This document shows, piece by piece, positions 43,240-51,739 of a stretch of DNA of 64,000 bases (positions are counted from its first letter, which is position 1; every line of letters starts with the position of its first letter). A program made the position numbers and the translations under genes. The notes under the pieces were generated by a model. That model had not been told where the DNA came from. It made no database searches and saw nothing but the letters and a program-made list of their open reading frames with translations. Origin of the DNA: JADLGH01 sp964586675 (lineage in GTDB: Bacteria; Desulfobacterota_D; UBA1144; Nemesobacterales; UBA2774); assembly GCA_964586675.1 (NCBI GenBank), contig CAZPHQ010000014.1, forward strand, positions 5,686 through 69,685, given 5' to 3'.

Positions 43240-44953
43240 TCAATGGGGATCCGGCATTTTTCCGAAGTATTTAATCTTTGGCGCGATATCGTATACGGGT
43301 GGGTTATTCCCGACGAACCCGATCTTGAATTGTGGGTGGTACTTGAGAAGTTCTTTCATATACCAGCCGGCCGTAGCTATAAGAGGAACCGTCATGGGAA
43401 TGTGGCGTACCTCGATAGAAATGTCTTCCTCCGGATCTGTATAGAGGTTCACGCAAACTGCGCCTCCCGTATCGACGGCGATCGGGCCGCTGAATCCACC
43501 CCGATCTCCCCGCTGAAAGAATCCATTCTCGATTTCAGCGGTAAAGGTATATTTAAATTCGTCCACCCTTACAGCGCTGAAATATTGATTCAGTGTGTAT
43601 ATACGGCTGCGGCGGGCTGACTGCCCGCTATCGGCGGGCAGAAATGAGGCCTGATCGACCCCGTCCACATAACGGTCTTTTGGAATGAGCGTTGCCAGAT
43701 GCTCTCTCGGGGCTCCGGCTATTGAAATCGCCGTGTTAAAAAGGTCGGCAAGATCGAAAAGTCCCTCTGATTTCCTGGGCTTGATAACTCCTTTCCAGTA
43801 TGCGAATGTCGGGACTCGCACGCCTCCCTCCCAGCTCGATCCTTTGCAGCCTCTAAAAGGTGTTCTTCCGTGCGGAGGGATTTCACACTCGGGCCCGTTG
43901 TCCGATGTGAGGAAAATAATTGTATTCTCGAGCTGGCCCGTTTCCTCGAGGGCTTTCACGATCTGGTCCAGAACATAATCCATATGAACCATACAGTCGC
44001 TGAAAACCGTGCGGGCCCGTGAACGTCCCGCCCACTCGTCGTTAGGATAGTTGTCGAAATGGCATCCCCTGGTCGCGTGGTAAAGAAAAAACGGGCTTTT
44101 GCCGTCCTTCGTTTTCTTTATAAACTCGACGCTGTAGCTCATCCAGTGTACGTCCAGCTCTTTTATATAATCGAGGTCGATAAGCTTCCCGTTTTCGCAT
44201 TTCTTCTTATCCGCCTGCGTACAATGAACTTCATACTGGTCAAAGGGCTGTTCCTGCATCATCTTGAACCGTTCGGGGCTCAAAGCCACCTCAGGGTTGA
44301 AATATACGTCTCTCCACTCGGTGTATTCGTCGGAGACACCTAACCCATATAATCGTCAAACCCTACCTTCTGTGGAAGAGAACCTTCATTCTCCCCCATA
44401 TGCCATTTGCCGACTCCCTGCGTCACATAACCTTGTTTTTTCAGAATCTCCGGAAGGGTTACGGCGCCATCGAGTCCTCCCGCCTCACCATACATAGGCG
44501 GGCGCAGAATGCCGTGGTGAAGAGGATTCTGGCCGGTAAGTATTGTCGCCCTTGTGGGTGAACAGCTGGGCGTCGAGTAGGTGGAAGTAAGGATCAGGCC
44601 ATTGTTAGCAAGCCGGTCCATGGTAGGGGTTTCGTTCCCGACAGCGATTCCCCCGCCGTTGAATCCCGGGTCCATCCAGCCAACGTCGTCCAGAAGAAAA
44701 ATAATTATGTTAGGTTTTTTGCCGAATTTCTTTTCGAGCTCGGCAAGTTTGTCCCCCGCTTCCTTGTCCTGCCCGGAATGTTGAATCACGGATACATATT
44801 ATCCGCGGGTTTAACATCCTTTAGATGAATGAATTGATCCGGATGGCTGTAACCCTTTGCCGTGGTAGGTCCGGTGGAAGAGCCTCTTATGTTTTGACCT
44901 ACGGATGTGCCTGGTACAAGTAAATTCAGTAAAACGAATACCGCAATAACCCC
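43240..44953 (-). pseudogene. Arylsulfatase, two frame breaks and missing start
   Basis: Matches the exported arylsulfatase family with formylglycine motif C-S-P-T-R (TPSCSPTRATILTG), NIIIFLLDDVGW and KWHMGEN. The signal peptide (VIAVFVLLNLLVPGTSVG) has no start of its own and is joined in frame to a restriction-enzyme fragment upstream. Break 1 near 44786-44797: PADNMYP runs into TGA while SVIQHSGQDKE continues in another frame; a few bases appear lost. Break 2 at 44344-44346: one G is missing from the GGG run after DDYM, before LGVSDEYTEWRD. The C-terminal part (43240-44289) is otherwise intact. Two independent breaks make sequencing error a weaker explanation. Confidence 0.75.
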
Positions 44954-45352
44954 GTCAAAATTCTCTGGAATGGATTTTATAGTCTTTCCGCGAATTTCAC
45001 CTATACGGATAACTTCTACTTTTGTACCATTTATAAAAAAGCGAAATTCCAGGTAGTCTGTCAAAATGAGATTATCGAGGGATTCTAGGTAACGTTTGAG
45101 TTGTTCTGTCTTTTCTGTTTTATCTAGGTCACCTACTATGTCTTTAGCTTCTATATAACCGACATCGATCTTGCGGCGCGTCAGGATAAAATCCGGTGCT
45201 CCGCATTCGATCCGTGCAGGATCATTGCTAGCTATTGTGCCCGGTATTACACCTTCCAAAAGGTTCTGAAGTGAGGGGCGGTATATGTGTTCCCGAGCGG
45301 TGCCGGTAGCGTATCGTTTGTTGATGTCATTAATATATTTCTGGAATGGCAT
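44954..45352 (-). pseudogene. N-terminal remnant of a type IIG/ISP-like restriction enzyme
   Basis: About 133 residues with a PD-(D/E)xK nuclease pattern: P53-D54-F in GAPDFILTRR and E68-A-K70 in GYIEAKD. LEFRFFINGTKVEVIRIGEI and the ending SIPENFD are like the N-terminal region of adenine-methylase-linked restriction proteins (from memory). The methyltransferase and specificity parts are gone; after ENFD the frame passes straight into a sulfatase signal peptide at about 44953. It lies 85 bases from tRNA-Arg, consistent with an eroded mobile island. Not expected to be active. Confidence 0.65.
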
Positions 45353-45411
45353 TTTGAACCTGCTTTTTAGGATGCATTATATAATAAGATTGGTTATAAG
45401 ATAAGCAAAAT

Positions 45412-45431
45412 ACACAATTGTAATATTGTGT
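45412..45431 (-). terminator. Probable terminator of tRNA-Arg
   Basis: ACACAAT (45412-45418) and ATTGTGT (45425-45431) form a 7-pair hairpin followed on the minus strand by ATTTTGC, just past the tRNA 3' end. Confidence 0.45.
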
Positions 45432-45436
45432 AAGCA

Positions 45437-45512
45437 TGGCGGGCGATGGGGGATTCGAACCCCCGACCTCAGGCTTCGGAGGCCTGCGCTCTATCCACTG
45501 AGCTAATCGCCC
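45437..45512 (-). tRNA. tRNA-Arg (CCG)
   Basis: Acceptor GGGCGAT/ATCGCCC, D arm GCTC..GAGC, anticodon arm CAGGC-CTCCGAA-GCCTG (anticodon CCG), T arm GGGGG-TTCGAAT-CCCCC, with encoded CCA at the 3' end. Its first 10 bases overlap the 3' end of the uracil-DNA glycosylase gene, whose stop TAG lies in the tRNA. Confidence 0.96.
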
Positions 45513-46324
45513 GGTCTTGAGATTCCTAATTCCTTCATCACTACCTGCATGTCTTCCCAAAGGGGCTTCTTGAAATTCGGATTCCGGAGAAGCGCGGCTG
45601 GATGATAAGTTACCATGACTTTAAACTTTCCGTAACGGTGAAATTTTCCGCGCAGGCTCCCGAGGCTCGCCTTCGTTTTAAGTATCGACTGCGACGCCGT
45701 ATTCCCGAGGCACACCACCACCTCTGGATTTATCGACCTCAGCTCCTGGAACAGGAACGGCTCCCACTCCGCCATTTCTTCCGGCGTAGGGGTCCTGTTG
45801 TCGGGCGGCCTCGACTTCACGATGTTCGAGATGTACACATCTTCTCTCTTTAAACCCATGGCCTCGATTATCTTGTTCAGTAGCTGTCCGGCCCTTCCGA
45901 CGAACGGCCTTCCCTGGAGGTCTTCATCCCTGCCCGGGGCCTCGCCGACGAATACGAGCCGCGCCTTCGGATTCCCTTCGCCGAAAACGATCTGCCTGCT
46001 CCCTTCGAAAAGCCGTGACGACATACGCGCGAAAAGCTCCTTCTTTATTTCTTCTAACGGCATTATCTTCGCGGAGGAATCGAACATACCCATCTGCTCC
46101 GGTACATTGATTACATCTTCTCTGGACATCGGTACTGAATCTTCTTTCAGAATCGGTTTTTTCGCTGTCACAGCTTCCTCCGGTCCGGGGTACTTCCTTT
46201 CTATCCTGTCCCCGGCGGTTTCCTTACTCTCCCGGAATACCCTCTTCACGCCCATATCCTTCTGGAATTCATAGTACCGCCTCAGATCCCCGGCTATCTC
46301 TTTTAATTCGCGCTCTCGGCTCAT
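45503..46324 (-). CDS. Family 4-like uracil-DNA glycosylase without Fe-S cysteines
   Basis: 273 residues. Excises uracil from DNA. Core motifs: FGEGNPKARLVFVGEAPGRD (residues about 114-133, with E128), GRPFVGRAGQLL, SNIVKSRPPDNRTPTPEE and YHPAALLRNP (240-249). Family 4 enzymes ligate a 4Fe-4S cluster with four cysteines; here the aligned residues are R100, S103, S171 and W187, so no cluster can be bound. An N-terminal helical extension of about 95 residues is typical of this branch. The stop TAG is inside the downstream tRNA-Arg. Divergent from leuS. Confidence 0.85.
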   Translation of the reverse strand: MSRERELKEIAGDLRRYYEFQKDMGVKRVFRESKETAGDRIERKYPGPEEAVTAKKPILKEDSVPMSREDVINVPEQMGMFDSSAKIMPLEEIKKELFARMSSRLFEGSRQIVFGEGNPKARLVFVGEAPGRDEDLQGRPFVGRAGQLLNKIIEAMGLKREDVYISNIVKSRPPDNRTPTPEEMAEWEPFLFQELRSINPEVVVCLGNTASQSILKTKASLGSLRGKFHRYGKFKVMVTYHPAALLRNPNFKKPLWEDMQVVMKELGISRPGD

Positions 46325-46483
46325 ACCTGGAATCCCTTCCTTCTTCGGGCAACCTCACATTATATAAAACACGGTTTGACGGGAAAAATCCATAAGCGAC
46401 CTCCGAACCGGAACTTTGTCCTCCGCTTGTGATTATGGTAAATAATTCTATTCTAATAGGAACTTCCGGACAGTGAGCGGGTA

Positions 46484-48967
46484 ATGAGAGAAAGTTATAA
46501 ACCACATGAAATAGAGAAAAAACACCAGGACGCATGGGCCGAAAAGCGGCTCTACGAAGTCCGCGTGGAAAAGGGTAAGCGCAAATACTACGTCCTCGAA
46601 ATGTTCCCCTATCCCTCGGGCCGCATCCACATGGGCCACGTCCGGAACTACACCATCGGCGACGTCATCGCCCGTTTTAAGAGGACAATGGGCTACAACG
46701 TCCTCCACCCCATCGGCTGGGACGCGTTCGGCCTCCCGGCAGAGAACGCCGCCATCGAAAGGGGCGTCCATCCCGCCAAGTGGACTTACGAGAACATTAC
46801 CCAGATGAAGGCCCAGCTGAAGAAGCTCGGCTACAGCTACGACTGGACACGCGAAATCGCCACCTGCGACCCGTCTTACTATAAATGGGAGCAGATGGTT
46901 TTCACACGAATGTACGAGAAGGGGCTCGCCTACAGGAAGTCTACGACCGTGAACTGGTGCCCCTCGTGCGAAACCGTCCTAGCCAACGAGCAGGTCGAAG
47001 ACGGGTACTGCTGGCGCTGCGGCTCCGAGGTTGTCCAGAAAGAGATGGAAGGGTGGTTCTTTAAAACGACTCAATACTCCGACGAGCTCTTGGAATTTAC
47101 CGAAAAGCTGAAAGACGGCTGGCCTGAGAGAGTGCTCGCCATGCAGAAGAACTGGATCGGGAAGAGCACCGGCGCGGAGATCGAATTCCCGCTCGAAGAG
47201 CCCACGGGCGGAGAAAAAAACCTCAGCATATTCACGACACGCCCCGACACCGTCTTCGGCGTAACATACATGGCAATCGCCCCCGAGCATCCGCTCGCCG
47301 CTGCGCTGATCAAAGGCAAGCCTGAAGAAGAAAAGGCTGCAGAATTTATTAAAAGAGTCATACGGCAGACGAGTCTCGAAAGGATAGCCGAAGGCGCGAA
47401 AAAGGAAGGCGTCTTCACAGGCTCATACGCAATCAATCCCTTCGACGGCGCGCGCGTGCCGATCTACATCGCCAACTTCGTCCTCTACGCCTACGGCACC
47501 GGCATCATCATGTCGGTCCCGGCGCATGATCAGAGGGATTTCGAATTCGCCGCCGAGTACGGGATTCCTGTCATCCCCGTCATAGAGCCGGAAGGCGCGA
47601 ACCTCAAGGCCGAAGACATGACGGCCGCCTACGAAGAACCGGGCGTCATGATAAACTCTGGGCAGTTCACGGAGCTGCCTTCGGAAGACGGCAAGCAGAA
47701 GATAATCGAATACGCCGAGGAAAAGGGCTTCGGCAAGCGCCAGATAAATTACAGGCTGAGAGACTGGGGCATCTCCCGCCAGAGATACTGGGGCGCGCCG
47801 ATACCGATCATCTACTGCGACAAGTGCGGCATTGTCCCCGTCCCCGACAAGGATCTCCCAGTCGAGCTCCCTCTCGACATCGAATTCACAGGTAAAGGCG
47901 GCTCGCCGCTTTCGAAGGCCCCAAGCTTCGTCAACACCACGTGCCCGAAGTGCGGCGGCCCGGCGCGCCGCGAAACGGATACGATGGACACCTTCGTCGA
48001 GTCCTCGTGGTATTTCCTGAGGTACGCGTCCCCGCATTTTAACGAGAGCATATTCGACAAGTCCGAGGTCGATTACTGGCTCCCCGTCGATCAATACATC
48101 GGCGGCATCGAGCACGCGATTCTCCATCTCCTATACGCGAGGTTTTTCACGAAAGCCCTCCGCGACCTCGGCTTCTGCAGGCTCGACGAGCCCTTTTCGA
48201 ACCTGCTGACACAGGGCATGGTCATAAAGGACGGCGCCAAGATGTCGAAGTCCCTCGGCAACGTCGTCGACCCCGACGACATGATAGCGAGGTTCGGCGC
48301 TGATACCGTGAGGGTCTTCATGCTCTTCGCGGCCCCGGTTCAGAAAGACCTCGACTGGAGCGACGAGGGCATCGAAGGCGCGTTCAGATTCTTGAGCAGG
48401 CTCTGGAGGCTCATTTACGACAGGTTCGATAAGATCGAAAACGTCAAAGCCTCGCCCGACCCCGCAGCCATATCCGAGGCGGGTAAGGCGCTCCGTGTGA
48501 AAGTCCACAAGACGATTAAAAAGGTCACCGACGACCTCGAAAAATTTCAGTTCAATACCGCGATAGCCGCCGTGATGGAGCTACTAAATGACACGTCCCG
48601 CTTCGAGCCCGAAGGGAAAGGAGACGCCTCCGTTTTAAGGGAATCCATAGAGGCGATGGTAAGGCTCCTCTATCCAATAGCACCGCACGTCACCGAAGAG
48701 CTCTGGGCTGAGCTCGGCCGCGGCGATTCCCTCGTCGACGAGCCCTGGCTCAAGTGGGACGAAAGCCTCGTCACCGGCGCGGATGTTACTATTGTGCTTC
48801 AGATAAACGGTAAGGTCAGGAGCCAGCTTTCGATGAACCCCGACTCCAGCGAAGACGAGATGAAAGAGGCCGCTTTCGCCGACGAAAAAATAAAAAGCTT
48901 CCTCGCGGGAAAAGAGCCGAGGAAGGTCATAGTCGTACCCAAAAAACTGGTAAATATAGTAGTTTGA
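46484..48967 (+). CDS. leuS: Leucyl-tRNA synthetase
   Basis: 827 residues, class I synthetase that charges tRNA-Leu. HIGH motif HMGH at 49-52 (PYPSGRIHMGHVRNY), the CP1 editing domain (about 220-410), a zinc-finger-like CXXC pair in the NWCPSCETVL segment and KMSKS at 586-590, with the anticodon-binding and C-terminal domains following. Full length. The upstream gap to udg is 159 bases and holds the promoter region; no clear -35/-10 is claimed. Confidence 0.97.
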   Translation: MRESYKPHEIEKKHQDAWAEKRLYEVRVEKGKRKYYVLEMFPYPSGRIHMGHVRNYTIGDVIARFKRTMGYNVLHPIGWDAFGLPAENAAIERGVHPAKWTYENITQMKAQLKKLGYSYDWTREIATCDPSYYKWEQMVFTRMYEKGLAYRKSTTVNWCPSCETVLANEQVEDGYCWRCGSEVVQKEMEGWFFKTTQYSDELLEFTEKLKDGWPERVLAMQKNWIGKSTGAEIEFPLEEPTGGEKNLSIFTTRPDTVFGVTYMAIAPEHPLAAALIKGKPEEEKAAEFIKRVIRQTSLERIAEGAKKEGVFTGSYAINPFDGARVPIYIANFVLYAYGTGIIMSVPAHDQRDFEFAAEYGIPVIPVIEPEGANLKAEDMTAAYEEPGVMINSGQFTELPSEDGKQKIIEYAEEKGFGKRQINYRLRDWGISRQRYWGAPIPIIYCDKCGIVPVPDKDLPVELPLDIEFTGKGGSPLSKAPSFVNTTCPKCGGPARRETDTMDTFVESSWYFLRYASPHFNESIFDKSEVDYWLPVDQYIGGIEHAILHLLYARFFTKALRDLGFCRLDEPFSNLLTQGMVIKDGAKMSKSLGNVVDPDDMIARFGADTVRVFMLFAAPVQKDLDWSDEGIEGAFRFLSRLWRLIYDRFDKIENVKASPDPAAISEAGKALRVKVHKTIKKVTDDLEKFQFNTAIAAVMELLNDTSRFEPEGKGDASVLRESIEAMVRLLYPIAPHVTEELWAELGRGDSLVDEPWLKWDESLVTGADVTIVLQINGKVRSQLSMNPDSSEDEMKEAAFADEKIKSFLAGKEPRKVIVVPKKLVNIVV

Positions 48968-49107
48968 TGGTGCTTCGGGGTTCCATTCCTCTACATTTCG
49001 AAGTCTTGGAGTCCTTCCGGTACAACGATAAGGTTCCGTATAAAGGCAAACCAGCGGAATAAACCGGTTTACTACCGGCTCCAAAGTGTGGTAAAGTGAC
49101 CTTCAAT

Positions 49108-49485
49108 ATGAATTTCAGGAAGAGTATGCCACTTCTTTTCATACTGGCATCCCTCACACTCGCCACGCTCTTCGCCTACGAAAACGGTGGCCCGAAATAT
49201 AACATCTACCTCGAAGCCCCTTGCCTCACAGGGGTCCTCCATGGCGATCCGTGGAGCGTGTCCGGGGATATGCACAGTAATACCGTCCCTGGGGGAAGCT
49301 CGATTTACAGTCTCGACAGTGGCGTCGTTGCGAATGTTTCTTTCCAGCCGGCTGAAATCCCGGAAGTCGGCACTATCGTCTTTTCAGAATCTGCGAGAAA
49401 ACACCATACGGGCCCAGAGGAACCGAAACGCGATTTAATTACGTTTAACATCACCAATAAGTCCCCTCCCTATCGTCTTCTTTAA
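49108..49485 (+). CDS. Small hypothetical exported protein
   Basis: About 125 residues from ATG 49108 (a GTG four codons earlier is also possible). N-terminal signal peptide (FRKSMPLLFILASLTLATLFA) and a beta-rich, Gly/Ser/Pro-rich mature part with a single Cys. No family recognised and no good ribosome site, so it may be spurious. Codon use is only partly like the neighbours. Confidence 0.4.
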   Translation: MNFRKSMPLLFILASLTLATLFAYENGGPKYNIYLEAPCLTGVLHGDPWSVSGDMHSNTVPGGSSIYSLDSGVVANVSFQPAEIPEVGTIVFSESARKHHTGPEEPKRDLITFNITNKSPPYRLL

Positions 49486-49572
49486 ATCTCCGAAGCCAAC
49501 ACCCGCATACACTGAACGTGGAAAGACTGCGTCTTTTCACGCGGGATTATTCTGGATTTGAAGGAGAAAGCT

Positions 49573-49881
49573 ATGTCCGTACCGAAACATAAAAACGCGT
49601 TAGAGGATTGCGATCTATCGGGGGTCACCATTTTCACCAGGGGCAATTGTATATACTGCGACGCGGCCAAGGCCGTTCTTGAAAGAGCTGGACTCGAATA
49701 CAGGGAGGTACCGATAGCCCTTTATCCCGAGCTGTGGAAGGCAGTATGTCACAAATACAAATGGAGAGGAGCGCCCCTGGTCTTGATAGACGATAAACCG
49801 GTCGGGGGTTTTCCGGAGCTTTCGATCCTTCTCGGAAGGAAGGGCTTGAACGACCGGGCCGAGCGATCTATTGAGCTCTGA
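49573..49881 (+). CDS. Glutaredoxin-like protein
   Basis: 102 residues from ATG 49573, with GGAG eight bases upstream. Thioredoxin fold: ITIFTRGNCIYCDAAK-type active site with C26-x-x-C29 (NCIYC), GLEYREVPIALYPELWKAV helix and the cis-Pro region APLVLIDDKPVGGFPEL. The VPIAL..YPELWKA part departs from classical glutaredoxin, so the substrate is open. Probably a glutathione- or thioredoxin-linked disulfide reductase. Confidence 0.78.
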   Translation: MSVPKHKNALEDCDLSGVTIFTRGNCIYCDAAKAVLERAGLEYREVPIALYPELWKAVCHKYKWRGAPLVLIDDKPVGGFPELSILLGRKGLNDRAERSIEL

Positions 49882-49961
49882 ATCAAGGGCAAAATGGGTT
49901 ACCCGAACATTTCGGGTAATCTCGTGAACTATGTACGGCGCGGAAGGTCCTGCATCGGGAT

Positions 49962-50609
49962 CTACGGGCCGGTGGCTCCGGCGTAACGCGCTGCGATCCC
50001 TGCCAGCTCGCGCGCGGCCTTTTCTGGATCGGCCGCTCCGAAAACGCTCGTGATGACGGCTATGCCCGAAACCCCGGTTTCGAGAACGTCCGCCGCATTC
50101 TCCGCCGTAATGCCGCCTATCGCGAATACCGGCATGTCCTTTATCAGGGTCGCGGCCTCCCTCAAAACCTCGAACGGCGTCGGCGTCCTTCCGGGCTTCG
50201 TGGGCGTATTGTAAGGCGTCCCGAAGGCGACGTAATCCGCGCCACCGGCGACTGCGTCAAGCCCCCTTTCAATCCTTCCGTAGCACGACACCCCTATGAT
50301 CGCGTCCTCCCCGAGCACGCTCCTTGCGTGAGCGATCCCGGCGTCCTCCTCGCCCAGGTGCACGCCGTCGGCCCCTATCTCTGCGGCAATCTCGGGAGAG
50401 TCGTTGATAATAAGCGGAATGTTGTAACGCCTCGTTATGCCTAGAAGTTCTTTACCGATGTCGACGATTTCATCCCGCGGCGTGTCCTTTTCCCTGAGCT
50501 GCAGTATCCTCGCGCCGCCCCTGAGAGCCGCCTCTACAATCTCCGCAAAACGGTCCCTCGGGATAAGCTTCTGGTCCGTAATTATATAGAGTCCACCCCT
50601 CACTTTCAT
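49962..50609 (-). CDS. thiE: Thiamine-phosphate synthase
   Basis: 215 residues from ATG 50609 (MKVRGGLYIITD). The open frame continues 28 codons upstream, but a GGGGT site precedes 50609 and the family begins here. Couples HMP-PP and thiazole phosphate. TIM barrel with LYIITD, RILQLREKD, LIINDSPEIAAEIGADGVHLGEED, YVAFGTPYNTPTKPG and VFAIGGITAEN. Completes thiamine phosphate using the thiazole made by the Thi4-type enzyme at 12765, though the loci are 36 kb apart. Confidence 0.93.
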   Translation of the reverse strand: MKVRGGLYIITDQKLIPRDRFAEIVEAALRGGARILQLREKDTPRDEIVDIGKELLGITRRYNIPLIINDSPEIAAEIGADGVHLGEEDAGIAHARSVLGEDAIIGVSCYGRIERGLDAVAGGADYVAFGTPYNTPTKPGRTPTPFEVLREAATLIKDMPVFAIGGITAENAADVLETGVSGIAVITSVFGAADPEKAARELAGIAARYAGATGP

Positions 50610-50752
50610 ACCCCAGAAATCTATCCAATCGTGCTCGAATGGGCAAATACTCTCATATTTCCTTAAAAATCCGTCCGAATCTCCCAAAAGCACATGTTAT
50701 TTGGAATATATTATGTAATTAAGGCGTATTGCAGAATAATCTTAGAAATTAC

Positions 50753-50781
50753 TTGAAATATAACCTCCTCTATTATAAAAT
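50753..50781 (+). promoter_or_regulatory. Sigma-70 promoter of the barrel-protein gene
   Basis: TTGAAA (50753-50758), a 17-base spacer, TAAAAT (50776-50781), 30 bases before the ATG at 50812, in AT-rich DNA. Confidence 0.6.
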
Positions 50782-50811
50782 GAAACCTAAAACGGCCGGA
50801 GGTATGACTGC

Positions 50812-51696
50812 ATGAAACAGAAAAACCGCCCCCGAAGAGCGCTCCTGGTCATTTCGATGATTACCGCAATCCTTTCGGTTGCCCTGTTTCCGGTAAACGG
50901 GGCCGGGGCGTCAGGCAGAAGCATTCCGTACTCGTTCTTTTTAGAGCACCCCTACAGCGCGACAGGACTTAAGGGCAATCTCGAGATCGCGCCAGTCGAC
51001 GGCGGCGGCGCGCTCGTCATGAACCAGCTCCGGCTCGACATCGCCTTATCCGAAAATTACTGGGGCCTCTACGGCATATTCCCGTTCGCGGGCGTAACCG
51101 GCGACGTCTTCGGCGACGGCGATTACGACTTCGGCAACATAGGCGCCGGAACCAAGTACGCCCTCTATGAGTCCGGGAACACAGTCTTCACAGTCGGCTT
51201 CGAAACCATATTCCCCACGACAGGCAACGACGACGGCGCCCTCGGCGCGCGCTCCTACTTCCGCGACTTCTCTTATTTCACCGACGACGCCTACACTTTC
51301 GTCCCCTACGCCGTCTTCGCGATAAGCTCGAACATGTTCGCGCTGCAGGCGAACCTCGATTTCGACATAATGACCAACGCGAAGAAGGCCGATCAGGGCC
51401 CGTTCAATACCGGCGGCGACAGCACCGAGCTGATCCTGAAATACGGCGCTACCGCCAGCGTCACGCCCGACTTCGGAGTGCCGTTCACAACTTCTTTTCT
51501 TCTGGAGCTCCTCCTTGCGTCTTCGACGACTTTCGACAGCAACGTCACCGGGGCCTACGTCACCCCCGGCGTCAGGGTAGGCGGCCAGATGTTCAGCTTC
51601 GGCGCGGGTGTTCAGATACCGTTCGGCAGCAGCGAAATCACGAACTTCGCCAACGTCGATTTCCTGGTAGACATGATCGTAAGGTTCGGGGGCTGA
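50812..51696 (+). CDS. Predicted outer-membrane beta-barrel protein
   Basis: 294 residues. Signal peptide about 1-31 (cleavage near GAGA/SGRS), then alternating amphipathic strands through the whole length, for example VMNQLRLDIALSENYWGLYGI, TVFTVGFETIFPTTGND and FANVDFLVDMIVRFGG at the C-terminus, which ends in an aromatic-rich strand as barrel proteins do. About 12 strands are likely. No family recognised; it may be a porin-like or transport channel. GGAGG site nine bases before the start. Confidence 0.68.
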   Translation: MKQKNRPRRALLVISMITAILSVALFPVNGAGASGRSIPYSFFLEHPYSATGLKGNLEIAPVDGGGALVMNQLRLDIALSENYWGLYGIFPFAGVTGDVFGDGDYDFGNIGAGTKYALYESGNTVFTVGFETIFPTTGNDDGALGARSYFRDFSYFTDDAYTFVPYAVFAISSNMFALQANLDFDIMTNAKKADQGPFNTGGDSTELILKYGATASVTPDFGVPFTTSFLLELLLASSTTFDSNVTGAYVTPGVRVGGQMFSFGAGVQIPFGSSEITNFANVDFLVDMIVRFGG

Positions 51697-51739
51697 GTAA
51701 GCGTCCCAATGAAATGAACCCGGCCGCTCGGGTATCGGG

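Noticed and set aside
43225..43620. Plus-strand frame at the sulfatase 3' end
   Set aside because: Antisense to the sulfatase C-terminus, with no ribosome site.
43240..45352. Active restriction-modification or defence system
   Set aside because: Only the N-terminal third of a restriction enzyme remains, with no methyltransferase, and it is joined to a broken sulfatase.
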